Assembly: GCA_946807835.1 (NCBI GenBank)
Contig: OX327712.1
Location: forward strand, 15,890,001-15,954,000
Origin: Ailanthus altissimus
Lineage: Eukaryota > Streptophyta > Magnoliopsida > Sapindales > Simaroubaceae
DNA length: 64,000 nt
Reading direction: 5' to 3'
In this document: piece after piece, positions 1 through 12,264 of the stretch
Layout: every line of letters begins with the position of its first letter
Numbering within the stretch: position 1 is the first letter of the stretch
The notes under the pieces: model-generated
Seen by the model: only the letters and a program-made list of their open reading frames with translations
The model's database searches: none
Told to the model about the DNA's origin: nothing
Translations under genes and position numbers: made by a program

Positions 1-1925
1 CCCTAGGGCATGCACGCGAATTGACCCGTTTTTATTTTTATTTTGGGTTATTTTGGGAGTTGACATTAAATTTAAATGTTTTGAATTTAAATTTGAAATT
101 AGCTATAAGACAAAGTAACTATGCAAGTGTGTTGGTAAGTATGTATTTATTTAAACAGTAAACTGTTTAAATAATTGTTAGATGTGGTTGTCGAATAATT
201 GACAATTATGAGTAACCATCTTAGTAATTGTTGATAAACGTTTAGTGGTTGTTTGAACAACAACTATTATTCTGTAAATAAATGATCTATGAGAATCATT
301 AGATAGCAATATTCAATTTCAGTTATTAAATTTTGGAGGTTATATTGTCATTTAATCATTTTACACTAAAACTTTGTTATTAAAAAATTAAAAATAATCT
401 TAAAGACAATACCTAACACACTTTAATTAGTCATACAATCTCTATTTTTACCTCTACTGTGTTTTCTTTACTAGCATGTGTATGTGTATGGATGATTTTT
501 TAATATTCATTCTATTTATAGAGATAAGTCTGGATATAATATTAATGTAATACGATTAATATATGTTTAATGTAATGTATACCACAAAAATTGAGATAAT
601 AAATCACTAAAAGATCTTAACAAAATCTTCAAATACATCGAGAATTTCCTTAATTTTGAGACGTTCTGACCCAAAAAATATATTTTTTTTTTCATACAGA
701 GTATTAAGATTTGCCCATCTCATAAAATCAAACGAATTCTAAAAAAAGTCAACTCGCACGTTCAAAAATATTTTTTTTGATAAAAATTAAATACGCTGAT
801 CTCACAAATATCTATCTAAGTTGCTATTTTCAAATTTTTTTAATACCATGTGGTATATAATTTATATGCGATTACAGGATATGCTTTCAAGTTGAAGACT
901 TGTCAATTGTCAAATTATTCAGTTCAAGTTTTATTGATTTAGCAAATTAAAACCCAACCTCGTGTAATTAAAATTAAAAACCCAAATATCCTATATCATC
1001 TAAAGAAATAATACTCTGATTTAGCAAATTTTTCATTATGTTATATACGTTACCTATTTGATAATGTCTAGTTAATTATCATATCAATTGAGGCAATAGA
1101 GATGACTTTGCAAACATTTTCTGGAGAGGGTTTCCTTTTTCTTTTTTTTTAGGGGTACATAAAAAGTCACGCGAAATATGAATTGATTATTTTTAAATTA
1201 AATAAATTCTCCATTTCATAGATTGAAAATAAAAAAATTAACTAAAATAATAAAATTCAAGATTTAACTCTATACAGTTTTTAACTCAATGTAAAATTTA
1301 ATTGATAGACGAAGATTCATTTAATTTTAAAGACGAATTTTAATAATAAAAATTATTTTAAAATATTTTCTCACATATAATCTTTAAAAAAATTCATTTT
1401 TAAATACTCTTAAATCTTAAAAACATACTCTATTTTTTCTCATCAAAGATTACCCAGTAAAATTTTAGTAGAATTTTATAATGGCATATGTAATAAATAC
1501 ATTGCATAAAATGGGAGAAATAAGTTATGATGACCAATTGGTCCAACTCCAAAGGAAAATTGAGTTCCCAAATTGAACCTCTACCTGACCGATACCAATT
1601 TCCGTGAATTTCTTTTGGCAACTGTGCCTTTTTTGTATCCAAATCTATAAACAATTGAAGCAAGCAGCTTTGATGCATAAAAGTTTTTGTTTTCTGCAAC
1701 AGTGGCACAAATTATGTTGATGACACGAAAATGACATAATTAATGGAGATAAAGTTGGGCAAGTGGGAACTCACACCAACCCTTAAAATATTGAAATAAA
1801 ATGGGAAGTTGACTTTCTTGCAGAAAAGTGCTTTTCATTCTTTTATTTTTGTTTTTGCACATTCGAAACTCAAAACTCAAAACCCAAAAAAAAAATCTGA
1901 AAAAATTATTGAATTATTCTTCTTC
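1..1925. other. AT-rich non-coding DNA upstream of the PSY-like gene
   Basis: No coding region is supported here. The stretch is AT-rich with poly-A/T runs. A short minus-strand open frame at 1430-1708 has no recognisable domain. The last 100-200 bases should hold the promoter of the peptide gene that follows. Confidence 0.6.
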
Positions 1926-1927
1926 TC

Positions 1928-1935
1928 TATATAAA
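1928..1935 (+). promoter_or_regulatory. TATA box of the PSY-like peptide gene
   Basis: TATATAAA lies about 90 bases before the ATG at 2026. This fits a transcription start near 1960 and a 5' leader of about 65 bases. The assignment rests on motif and spacing only. Confidence 0.6.
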
Positions 1936-2025
1936 GCTACCCTGCCCATATCCTTTCTGTTAACTCACTAAATTTGCTTTTCTAATCTGTCAACTCTTCA
2001 CTATTTATCTCGTTTGATCATCAAC

Positions 2026-2515
2026 ATGGAGAAGATGGCTTGCCTTAAGCTTCTTGTACTCTTTCTGGGTTTCTCTTATATTCTCTCATCACCTTCAGTT
2101 TCTGCAATAAGTAAAGATTCTGTGTTTGTTTGTTTATTTTTTTGGTTTGTCTCCCCTTTTTTTTTTCAAAATATCTTTTTCTTATGAATTTGATGTGAAC
2201 ATTTCATTTGTTAACAGGAACCCTCAAATCAGGAAATGATAACCCATCTCAGGTTCATGATTTTCTTGCTCAGGTCATCATCATCATCTCTCTTATCTTT
2301 CTTGTGAACATAAACATATTGAAAGCATGTATTTTTGTCTTATAAGTGTGATTGTTATTTGGCATATGCAGGAAGCAATGAAATTAAGTGATTCTGAGGA
2401 GCTTTTTGGGATGGAACAAGGATTTATTGAGGGAAGAATGGACATGGAAAGCACAGACTATCCGGGAACAGGAGCAAACAATCACCATGACCCAAAAGCT
2501 CCTGGCAGAGCTTAA
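2026..2515 (+). CDS. PSY-type tyrosine-sulfated peptide precursor, three exons
   Basis: Exons are 2026-2110, 2218-2273 and 2372-2515, with GT-AG introns, giving 94 residues. Residues 1-27 form a hydrophobic secretion signal ending near SVSA. The middle is acidic (SDSEELFGMEQ). The C-terminus carries DYPGTGANNHHDP followed by KAPGRA. The spacing Asp-Tyr, then Ala-Asn, then His-Asp-Pro matches the mature PSY (plant peptide containing sulfated tyrosine) family. In that family the Tyr after Asp is sulfated in the Golgi, the peptide is released to the apoplast, and it is sensed by PSYR leucine-rich-repeat receptor kinases to control growth. The length matches the family's usual short precursors. 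The start is the first ATG after the TATA box and gives the signal peptide. The family assignment rests on the motif; which member it is cannot be told. Confidence 0.82.
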
Positions 2516-4139
2516 ACAATAGTATAAAGTCTCCGAAATTTCAGAAGATTTGCTGTTATTATGTGGATTGTATAGATTACGACTTCAAATTAGAAAGTCT
2601 CTGGAATCTGTGGATCTTCGGTTTGGTTTGTCCTTATCCTGAGTTGAGAATATGCTTATCCATGATGATTATTATTAGTATCATCACCATTATTATTATT
2701 ATTATTATTCAGGGTGTTTGTTTATCAGCAGAGTCATTATAAGCTAACATGAATATAGGGAGAGTGGATTTTCTTCAGGGTTTGTTCGTGGGGGGTAAAT
2801 TGATTAACTTTCTTGAACTTTTTTAGTTTGTATTTTAAATATTTTATTAGTAACGACGGAACGGAAATATTGTAATGTTGGCAATACCTATTGGTGTTGA
2901 ACTCTACAGTAAAGTGATTTCTTTTAAGCGCTTTTTGATCATATAGACAGTAATGCAATCTTCTTAAAACCAAATCTTAGTACATAAATGCAAATGGATG
3001 TGCTTTTGCAGAAAGCATCTTTACACAATAATACTAATTATTTCCTATGGCTAAAGTATAAAAATGAAAATCCTGTTGAAGATTATAACCGAAAATTAGG
3101 ATCCTTTTCTAACTTAAATTTGAAATTTTAAAATTCTTTCTAACACGTATTTTATATTAGGCATTGGTGATCTGCGGTCAAAATTTATTTTTTTATTATT
3201 TTTTTTTTATATTCGTCAATTATATATTAATGTTTATTTAGGTAAAAACTTAATTTAAGAGGATTTAGATTCAAATCTTTGTATTACTATTTTTTTTATA
3301 ATAAAAATTTAGTGTTTTTATTTGCATCAAATAAGTCCCTGATCTCTATTTCAAAATAACTAAAATATACTCACAATATTGAATATTGATACTCACAAAT
3401 AAGAATATGTAGCTTAACATTAGAGATTTTAGTTATTTAAATAGTAAAATAAGAAGTCATTTCCTTGGTCCGGTGCTGAATCACATTTATTCTCTGATAA
3501 AAGGAAAGGAGTTCAATTCTCTCTGCTGCAAAGTATAGGTATATTCTTTTTCCAATTATTGAGAGTAAACTTAACCCTTCTTAATTTTGTAAGCCCAACT
3601 CTCTAAGTCCATCAGAATGAATCGGTCTATGCTAGTCTCTGTGGCATTTCGACTCCAATGTCATTATTCTAAAAGAAAATAAAAAAATTACAGACTTATT
3701 TAATACAAACGGATAAATTATGACTTTACTTGATAAAGCACAAAACCTCAAGAACCTATATGTCCTTTTCAATGAAAATACTTTTTAATATTTTATTAAT
3801 ATATATACATAGGATTCTTTGAAAATTGAATTACACTTAAACTGTTACAATAAATTATTAAAGTTTCATTTTTCATGCCTTACTCGGATGTTAATGCTTC
3901 AACCATAAAGCCTCTTTAATCGTTTCAATTGTTGTTATATATTTAACTTCAGTGGTTAATAATGCCATAACTGACGGAAGTATAATCTTTTAACTTATTG
4001 CATAATTATTATAGATAGCGTTAAAATTTAATGATTTAAAATTATATTTAGATATAATTTTAAGTTAAAAATTAATAAAGAATTAAAATAAGATCAAGAA
4101 CGGGTTAAATTAACGAAAAAAGTTAAAATAAAAAGCTGA
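2516..4139. other. 3' flank of the peptide gene and intergenic DNA
   Basis: The first 200 bases after the stop are probably 3' UTR. An ATT-repeat microsatellite of about 20 bases lies at 2689-2709. The rest is AT-rich with no supported gene; the short minus-strand open frame at 2737-2973 has no domain features. Confidence 0.5.
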
Positions 4140-4486
4140 AGCGATGAGGGGCTTGGAGTATAAGAATAGCTAAGAGCCATGCCGTGCCTAAACGTCAAGA
4201 CCTAGTTAGAGCGGTGCTAACTTTCAGGAATAGTTTTTAGACTCTTACAATGCATAGACTCTTATTTTAAATAAAAATAGAGTTTTTAAGGATCTTTTGA
4301 AACATATATAAGCTTTTGTAACCTTTTAGAATAATCAAGTATTAGAAAAAAAATACCAAGATAGAATAGAGAGGTAGAGAGCGCTTAAATGTTTGGTGTG
4401 CAAAAAGAGTGCCATAAGATTATTCGAGTATTGTGTGTATAAGAAAGTACTGATAAATCCTTTAAGAGCTCGTCTATTATTGTATT
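4140..4486 (+). mobile_element. Left part of an older copia-type LTR, split by the solo LTR
   Basis: This piece and 7261-7473 read as one LTR once the insertion between them is removed. The right piece contains the motif 'gatccactgtaaacgtagg', which resembles the same part of the LTRs at 39.8 kb and 45.8 kb and at 51.9 kb, and it ends in a 'cttccgca' stretch as in those copies. The left boundary is approximate. Confidence 0.45.
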
Positions 4487-7260
4487 TGTCACGCCCTAGA
4501 CTCAAAAGATTCGACACACAACATCACTTACATTCATTCAATGCATGTGCACTCATAAATAATATTACACAAAATTTTAAATTTTCATTCAACACAAGAA
4601 TCCTTAGCAAGTTGCCAGTAAGTTCAATATTAAAATCAACCCATAACCTAACATATAAATATAAACTTCTCTTGACAATATTTAAACATTCAATTCAATT
4701 TCTTTCAGAATTATAACAATTGAATTATGACTGGGATAATTAATAAACTAGAGATACGCAGAGTTTTCTCAGAGATTAACACTCTATTACGTCACCAGAA
4801 GCAACTTTGTTACCGGAAGCCTAGAATATATTTATTGCAAATTCTTACTTAAAATCAACCAATAACCACACTTTGAAAACTTAAATAAAATCTAATCACA
4901 CACAATAAAATAAGACATAAGTATTTATTCAATAGGGATAAACCAAATATTTTATTCCACGCGTCCCCAAATAAAACACTCAATAGCCTAGCAATTTAGA
5001 GAAGTCAAGGAATAGCGGAAGCCTTGTCAAATCCGCTAAGCACACATGTGCCTTATTTACCTGAAATCACCATAAACTATAATGAGTATAAAACTCAGTA
5101 AGCATACTAGTTTTTCATATATTCAATACAAATACATATATGTACACAATGCATATGTATGATATGCTGTGATAATCCAAAATCATAATCTTATCAAATC
5201 ACATATCATGTAAGCGCTTACACATTCTTTCAAAATATATAATAGGAATACCATCACTCAACTACTATTTAGTAGGATTTACATATCACATATCACATAA
5301 TGAGCCAAATGTCACTCGTAGATGACATACTGTATGAGAGAAATAGTACAAGTGAGATTTTAAATTACACATGCACCAATACGCCACCACACGAATGTGA
5401 TGACTCATTCTTCCTTTAGGTACCAATAGGATCCCCCCTACATACGAAACACATAACATATATCAATTCCGAAGGAAAGGCCACACATAAAAGCTCCACA
5501 AATCACATAAAATGCATGCTAAATCAACAGTGAGTTCAAGCATCCTCAAAACACAAAATGTTTCTCATGGACATATTACACTTCAAAAGCTCTCTTTGTT
5601 AAACACATTTCATTTTGAAAGCTCACTTTCAAAAATACATATATATCATGTATATCCATGCTCATATTCATAAATACATATCTTCACATTTCATATCAAA
5701 ATATACTTTGACATAACATAAACATATTCCTAACCACATTTACAAAATTATACAAAACAATTACTATTTTTATTGTGATTTCAGTAAAAAGTCTAGTATA
5801 CCTCTTAGCACTTTCAACTACAAGGCTTAAATCTTCTTAACCTATCAATAGAGATTAATCATTTCATAAACCTCACAATTCACACAAAATACTTTAAATA
5901 GCTTACAAAATTATACACAATGCATTTATCACATCAAATTGGTCTAAATATTTCGTTTCTCAAAATCTGTCATTCTAACCACTTACACTTAACAAAAACT
6001 TTTAATACATCAAATGATGTCTAATTACTCCAAAATCAGAATATACCATTCTTGACTCATATATCCTTTTTATATATAAATATTATATCAAAATGCCTAC
6101 ACAATCCATTCCATACACACCATTGAATCCAAACTACTAACCTGATAGGATCAAGATACTTACTGAATAGTATTCAATCTCCCAATTTTTATAAAATCAT
6201 ATACTAACTCAAAAATTATAAAACTATCACATAATTACTCTTAACATATATCTCAATCCATAATAAATATTTCACTTCCAAATCACTGCCAAAAGTATTT
6301 TAAAACTATTTTATTCTATAATTTTAAAAATCTGTTAATCAAATACTGCAATGAGCTAATACATTTTAGAAAATTATAACACTTCAACCACATTGATCTA
6401 AATTCTCAATTCCGAGTATATCATATTAGACATATAAAATTATCATATTCCATAAATTCATAATTTTTAAAGATCATTCAGCAAGTCAAAAATTGTTTGT
6501 CACTGTATCATACTGTTAACATAGGAAATTTTCAGAATTTCAGGGTCATTTTAGTAAATTCACTACAAATTCAATTTCTGGAATTTTCAATCGATTCAAA
6601 GTCTCAGATGATCCTAAACATGTCTAATTTCATATACTCAAAAATTCAAAACTAGAATCGAATCACAACAATTTATAAAATTACTGGATCAAGAGACTAT
6701 CAAGCAAAAATTTCACAATTCATCATGATTTATCAAGCTATCTTATAGATCATCATCAATTCTCACAATATCTTACGAAATACACATCAAATCCTTAATT
6801 ATACATATTTCGAGAAATCAAAACTTAAAGGAATTAACTTAATTTAACACCAATAAATTGAGAAATAGTTGTGATATACCTCTTAAGATCCAAAATTTCA
6901 ATTTCTTCTTCTTTTTCTTCTCTTTCTCTCCCCTTTATTTCTCTCTTCTCTCTCTCTAAAGGGATAGCTCGACCTAAAAATGAGTAAACTAGGGTTCAAA
7001 AGTGTATTTTTATGCTAAGAGGCTAATTTTTTTGTATTTATGAATTTGCCCCCAAAACTTTCAAAGTATAACAATTTGATCCCTAAAATAAATCTAAAGT
7101 CTTGCAAATGAACCCAATACTAATAATATATCCTTAACCTATAAAAACACTACTAATAACAATATATAAATCAGGGATCACCCACATACAAATAAAATAT
7201 ATATATTTATATATAGATATAAATACATATTCTTACCGATTGTGGATACTGGTTACTACA
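4487..7260 (-). mobile_element. Solo LTR, 2,774 bp, with perfect 5-bp TSD
   Basis: On the plus strand it begins TGTCACGCCC and ends GGTTACTACA, so it has TG...CA ends. It is flanked on both sides by GTATT (4482-4486 and 7261-7265). No coding sequence lies inside. Read on the minus strand it ends GGGCGTGACA, a common 3' end of plant Ty3-type LTRs, and it has a purine-rich stretch near 6900-6955. I infer minus orientation. Ty3 rather than copia is likely but not proven. It arose by insertion into an older LTR and later LTR-LTR recombination. Confidence 0.8.
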
Positions 7261-7473
7261 GTATTCCTTAGTAATATCTTGTGAGAGATCTTTGTGATTT
7301 GAAATTTTTTTATGAACTAATAAAAGAATGTAGGATCTCATGATCCACTGTAAACGTAGGTATTTGTTGCCAAACTACGTAACTTTTTCTTGTACCTTGT
7401 ATGTAATTATTTATCTTATTGTGTGATCTTTTTTTATTCTTATTCTACTTGTAGGTGAAGTCTTCCGCATGCA
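7261..7473 (+). mobile_element. Right part of the split copia-type LTR
   Basis: It continues the host LTR after the TSD and carries the conserved 'ctgtaaacgtagg' motif seen in other copia LTRs of this window. The end near 7473 is judged by comparison with the LTR that ends at 52029. Confidence 0.45.
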
Positions 7474-7479
7474 TTTAAG

Positions 7480-8235
7480 ATTTTTTTAAAGTGTGCACTA
7501 AAAAACTCCAATAAAGAGTGAAGATATATCTTGTCAATGAACTTCTTTTGTCTAAATCACCAATAAAATCAGGGTCAACAAATTCAGTTAATTTCGTTGT
7601 TGTCTGATTTTATTCCTATATAATAAACCAAAGTCCAAACTAGGTACCTTACCACTCATTTGGCAACAACCAATGAGTTTTTTCAAGTTTTTCCATGAAC
7701 TTGTCAATAAGGTTCAATATATATACAATATTTGGCCTAGTGTATAGCATTTCGTACATCAAGCTTTCCACAAGACTTGCACATGGTATTTTTGCCATAT
7801 ATAGTTGTTCCACATCAACTGTAGGTGATTGTGAACTTTAGAGTTTGGAGTATGCTGTTATTGGAGTATTGATTGGTTTGGATTCATTCATGTTGAATCT
7901 AAGAACTACTGTCTCATATTACCCCTCTCAGATAAGTATAATGTACCATAAATTTTGTTTCTTATAATTTCTATCCCTGATATCTTTGTACTTTTAAGAT
8001 TTTTCATTTCAAACTTTGCCAAATTTTTAAATTTCTCAATTTCATGCTTATTTTTGCTAGCAATAAGCATATTATACTTATTTTTGCAAGTGACAAACCC
8101 AATCTTCCCTGCTTGGTTCATAAAACCCTTTAGGTTGACTCATTAAGATCTCTTCATCTAGTTTCCCATGCAAAAAAGTTATGGTAACATCTATCTGCTA
8201 CAATTCAAGGTCAAACATTGTTGTCAACGCATCCA
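7480..8235 (-). pseudogene. Ty1/copia reverse transcriptase-RNase H remnant
   Basis: Read on the minus strand, 8235 to 7906 gives an RT segment with IDVTITFLHGKLDEEI followed by the stretch MLIASKNKHEIEKF. The region 7905-7690 continues into the RT-RNase H connection (MNESKPINTPI, then SLMYEMLYTRPNI), which is the usual copia order. Stops and frameshifts break it. The adjacent LTR at 7261-7473 runs in the opposite orientation, so the two need not come from one insertion. Non-functional. Confidence 0.75.
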
Positions 8236-8779
8236 ATAAATTATTTACAAAAAAATATAAAATTAAAAAATAAGAGTGAGAATCAAATTTTGAAGCATGC
8301 AAGGGCTTCATGCAAGCATAAAGAAAAATAAAGAAGAAGAAAACGATTGAGATTGGTAAAGAAAGGGTGGGAAAGAAAAGAAAAGAAAAAATAGTTGAGA
8401 GAGAGGTTGATAGTTATAGAAGCAATTAAAGACTTTCAGAATGATCTTGAAGACGTTCCACCTCACAAAAATAGACAAAGATAAAATCAACATGAGAGAT
8501 CAATAGAGATTAGAGGAAAGATGGAAGCAGCAAAAACAACAAAGAAGACAGACGAAGACCGAGATATAAAAGCAACAATTATGAAGGAAGTCAATGAACT
8601 ATATAAGTAGACTATGAAGGCCAGAGCCACTAAAGATGGAATGTCCTTGGCTCGAAGGACAAATTAAGATCCTTTTACAAAGGATACTAAGAAAGCAAAA
8701 AAAGAAGAAAGTCTGTTGTACCAAACTTCTAGATGAACTATGGTACTAGAGATCCTAAGAAAAACATCTTCCACTTCAA

Positions 8780-9163
8780 TACGAAGATGATTATGCATGT
8801 AATGGATGATCCCTAAAGTGAAAAAGTTTTATCACCAACCTAAAAGTACCAACCCAAGCATGGTTTTGCCAATTGAAAAGGAATTCAATATCTTCTTTCA
8901 ATGAATTGATGACCCAATTCATTGCTCAATATATCAGGAATGTAAAGAAAAAGAATACAACATCGAATCTATTCCTAATGACACAAGGAGAAAATGAATC
9001 GATTAAAAGCTTTCAAAATCGATTCAATTATGAACTTAGTGAGTTTAGAAGTTATGTCACAAAGATGGATGCTTTGGCTTATGGAAAAGTAGTGAGGACA
9101 TTCACCCCATATTACTGGTATCTTGTTCAGAAGAATTTTGCTTCCTTCAAACTGATTAAATAA
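8780..9163 (+). pseudogene. Ty3-type gag (retrotransposon gag) remnant
   Basis: The open frame at 8873-9163 begins with SISSFNELMTQFIAQYI and continues with MTQGENESIKSFQNRF. This is the pattern of the capsid part of plant Ty3/gypsy gag (Retrotrans_gag family). Upstream, 8780-8872 carries related sequence (FHFNTKMIMHVMDDP, then VPTQAWF) in shifted frames with stops. No protease, RT or integrase could be followed downstream, where degenerate repeats begin. This is a dead fragment. Confidence 0.65.
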
Positions 9164-9639
9164 AAATCTAAATAATGAATTTAAGAAGAAGAAGACAAGG
9201 CAAGAGTAGTAAAAGAAGCTTCCTTAATTGAACGTAAAAGCAAGAAAATTAATCACAAATGAAAGATTACGAGAAGTGACTTTTCATAATGGAAGACGGT
9301 AGAGCTAAAAAATGACTAAAACAGACAATTCAACCTACAATCCTGATCAATACTCATGTCTAGAAAATATGGTTCAAATACAACAACTTTAAACTCATGG
9401 ATCCAAAGCCCAAATTGACGCCAAAAGCTTAAAGAAACCAAACTAAGTACTGCGCTTTCTATAATGAGCGAAGAGATAACTTTAGCTATTATCGATCCTT
9501 AAAAAGTGAGATAAAATGCTCTTATGAAGGATGACCAAACCTAGCCGAGTTCAAATTAGAGGTAGAACCTAAAGAATTTAAGTGAAATAAGAAATATCTC
9601 ACCATATCATGAGAAATATTCAAATTTAAGAGATTTTGT

Positions 9640-10310
9640 ATTCTGCAAATAAGAAAAAAAGACTTTATTAGAGGGGTCAATAACCTTTACCAAGGAAGCA
9701 AACACATTGAAAGACTTTCTTAGAAGGGTCTAGAACCTTTGCTAAGAGAGCGCACATATTAAAAGACTTCATTGGAATGATCTAGAACCTTTTACCAAGA
9801 ATGCACATACATTGAAAGACTTTATTAGAAAAGTCTAAAATCTTTACCAAGGAAAAACATTTATTAAAAAGACTTTCTGTAATGACCCATTCCAATGCAA
9901 TATGATATTATCTGCTTTGAGCCTAAGCCCATACGATTTTGTTATTGGTTGAGAAGGGGCTTTACATATATAGGCCATAAATTTTATCTGACTAGGCAAT
10001 GTAAGATTATGGTACATGACCTTTATCTTATCTATGTTGACCCTGTTATCTATGGCCTTATGAATTTTAGATTTTGAGTGTTACAATTTCTTATAAGGGT
10101 CTAGAACTTTTACAAAGAAAGTACACACAGACTTTCTTGGAAGGGTCTAAGAGCTTTACTAAGGAAGAGCATGCATTGAAAGACTTCTTTGAAAGGTTCC
10201 AAAATATTTACTAAAGAAGCGCACGTATTGAAAAAATTCCTTAAAAAGGTTTAGAACCGTCACAAAGGAAGTGCATTCATTAACTTCTTTGGAAGGGTCT
10301 AAAACCTTTA
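9640..10310. repeat. Degenerate minisatellite, about 55-60 bp unit
   Basis: Variants of 'gactttcttagaagggtct' followed by 'agaacctttaccaagga' and an 'agcgcacacattgaaa'-like spacer recur about nine times. Copies differ by substitutions and small indels. The array is split by a 208-bp insertion at 9878-10085. It lies downstream of the Ty3 gag remnant and may be an expanded internal part of that element. No coding role is seen. Confidence 0.7.
9878..10085 (+). mobile_element. Short LTR-like insertion, 208 bp (TRIM-type or solo LTR)
   Basis: It starts TGTAATGACCCATTCC and ends GAGTGTTACA, giving TG...CA ends with an imperfect TGTAA/TTACA inverted terminus. It is flanked by CTTTC (9873-9877) and ATTTC (10086-10090), a 5-bp duplication with one mismatch. 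It interrupts the minisatellite unit. The 'tgtaatgaccc' start is typical of small plant LTRs. Which family it belongs to is not known. Confidence 0.6.
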
Positions 10311-11204
10311 CCTGAATAGAAATCATTATATAGTTAACTGAACATTCACTAGATATTCTCTAGATTGAGTTATATTATGTCACAAGATAATGTATGAGGC
10401 CCCTCACTTTAAGGTTATGACAATTAGGAAGATTCATATGTCTTAGGACGACTTTAAAAGTATTAAAGAACTTCTCTAGAATGGTCTAGTACCTTTATTA
10501 AGAAGCACTTATATCAAAATATTTTTCGAAAATACAATTTAGAATCGCATCCTAAAGACAAGAACAAGAAGTATCATTTGTTTCATCTAATTTATTTAAA
10601 CTTTCATATTCAACTAGTATTAAGAAGTAACACTTTTTTAGAATTATTATCACATTTCTAACTAAAGTTTATGACAAGAAGCAAAATGAAGGAAATAACA
10701 AAAGATCACTAGGCGCTCCTTACTCTTCCTACTCTTATTTTAAAGTGGAACATGGCCTTCAAGTTGCACAAAAATGGGACTATGAAAAGTAACATGTTTC
10801 TTCAAATTTACTCAAAGATAAGACTATGAAGAGTAAGAAGGAAAAAAGAGAAAGGATAAAACTACAAAAGAAAGCAAGTATTATTACTTTTAAAGTAATT
10901 AGACAAAAATGGAAGAACTATGATGAAAGTATCATAAGCATATCTGAACATTTTCAAAACGCACTGTTTTAGTTATTGATTCAAACAAGATAGACGTTGA
11001 CTTATAAAAGGGAGAAACCATGCATGCATTTACTCAGCAGATCGAAAATATCATTGGTATTCAAAGGGAGCATAGTCAACGAAAACAATACCACCAAAAA
11101 ATGCATGTGAAAAATGAAAATTTTTTTTGAACACGAGACACTCACTGATTGGAAAGCAAATGAGTGAATGCTTTAGCACACTTCTTCACTTATAGAGGGA
11201 CATT
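10311..11204. other. Retroelement-derived non-coding DNA
   Basis: AT-rich sequence between the minisatellite and an LTR candidate. No open frame has a recognisable domain. A purine-rich stretch (agaggga, 11194-11200) just before 11205 could be the polypurine tract of the element that ends in the LTR that follows. Confidence 0.35.
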
Positions 11205-12264
11205 TGTTGGGCCTGTTATCTAAACGACTCAAATAGCTCGAGCAAAGCCTAACCTTGACTCAACCTAGATTTCAGATCCAACATGTCAAGTAACTAGATG
11301 AACTAACTTATAGATATCAAAAGTGGGTCATGTAAGTAATGACAAGGCCGGAATTGATTAAACTTTGAATTTTATTCAAATTTTAATTGATTACTTATGA
11401 AAGAAGATTTCTCACGTAAGTGAATGAATTGTACTTAAATCATTATTCTTTAATTGATGACTATGAGACATATTAAATTTCCTAAATAACTCAAGATTTA
11501 GTAAAAGTATACTTTGAATGTGATTTGAATTCATGCATTCACTCTTTAACATATATTAAGATTTTTACATTATAAATAAATATGAAACCTGACTAATAAC
11601 TCATTCAATTTATCAAATACACCTTTCCATACACAATTCAATTTTTTTTAATCTAATATATCAAACCATAATTAATCATTGAGTTCTAGCTATTATTTAA
11701 GCATTTAGGGTATCTTATTTGTTTTTAAAATACTCCACATATAGAGTACTTATTTTTTGGAATAGATACTAATTTAAGTGTTAAAATATATATTTTTTTA
11801 TTAAGGATGATACTCTCTAAATAAATTCATAGAATATTTAAAAAAAAATGATAATTCGTAAAATTTTAAACTCTAGAGCTTTCAACGAAATGAACAATAT
11901 AGAATCTTTTAGCTTTGAGTAAGCTCAATCTTAGAGTTAAAAAAAAAAGGCTACAACGGTGCATGTCATCTTGTGAATATTTTGAAAATACTATGATATG
12001 GGTAGTGAAGTTCTCCAACACTTATGTAGGCCCAAACAAAAGTAACAAATTCTCCTTGGATGCCTTGATAAAAGAAAGATACTATAAACTGCAATTCAGC
12101 CCCCCAAAAATGATCTTATCGACCTCACTTCAAGTACGAATAATATTTGGGATCTAAGGAGATTAAAAGTTGGGCTAAATAGCAACCCTGAAAAACAAAT
12201 GGGATCTTCTTTTTCAACACAATAATAATAAACGGGCTCAAAACACAGACCCAATATGCCAACA
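11205..12264 (+). mobile_element. LTR candidate, about 1,060 bp
   Basis: It begins TGTTGGGCC right after a purine-rich tract and ends ATATGCCAACA, so the ends are TG...CA with a short TGTTGG/CCAACA inversion. Flanking 5-mers (ACATT and ATTCT) do not match, so it may be the 3' LTR of an eroded Ty3-type element rather than a solo LTR. I did not find the partner LTR upstream of the gag remnant. Confidence 0.4.
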
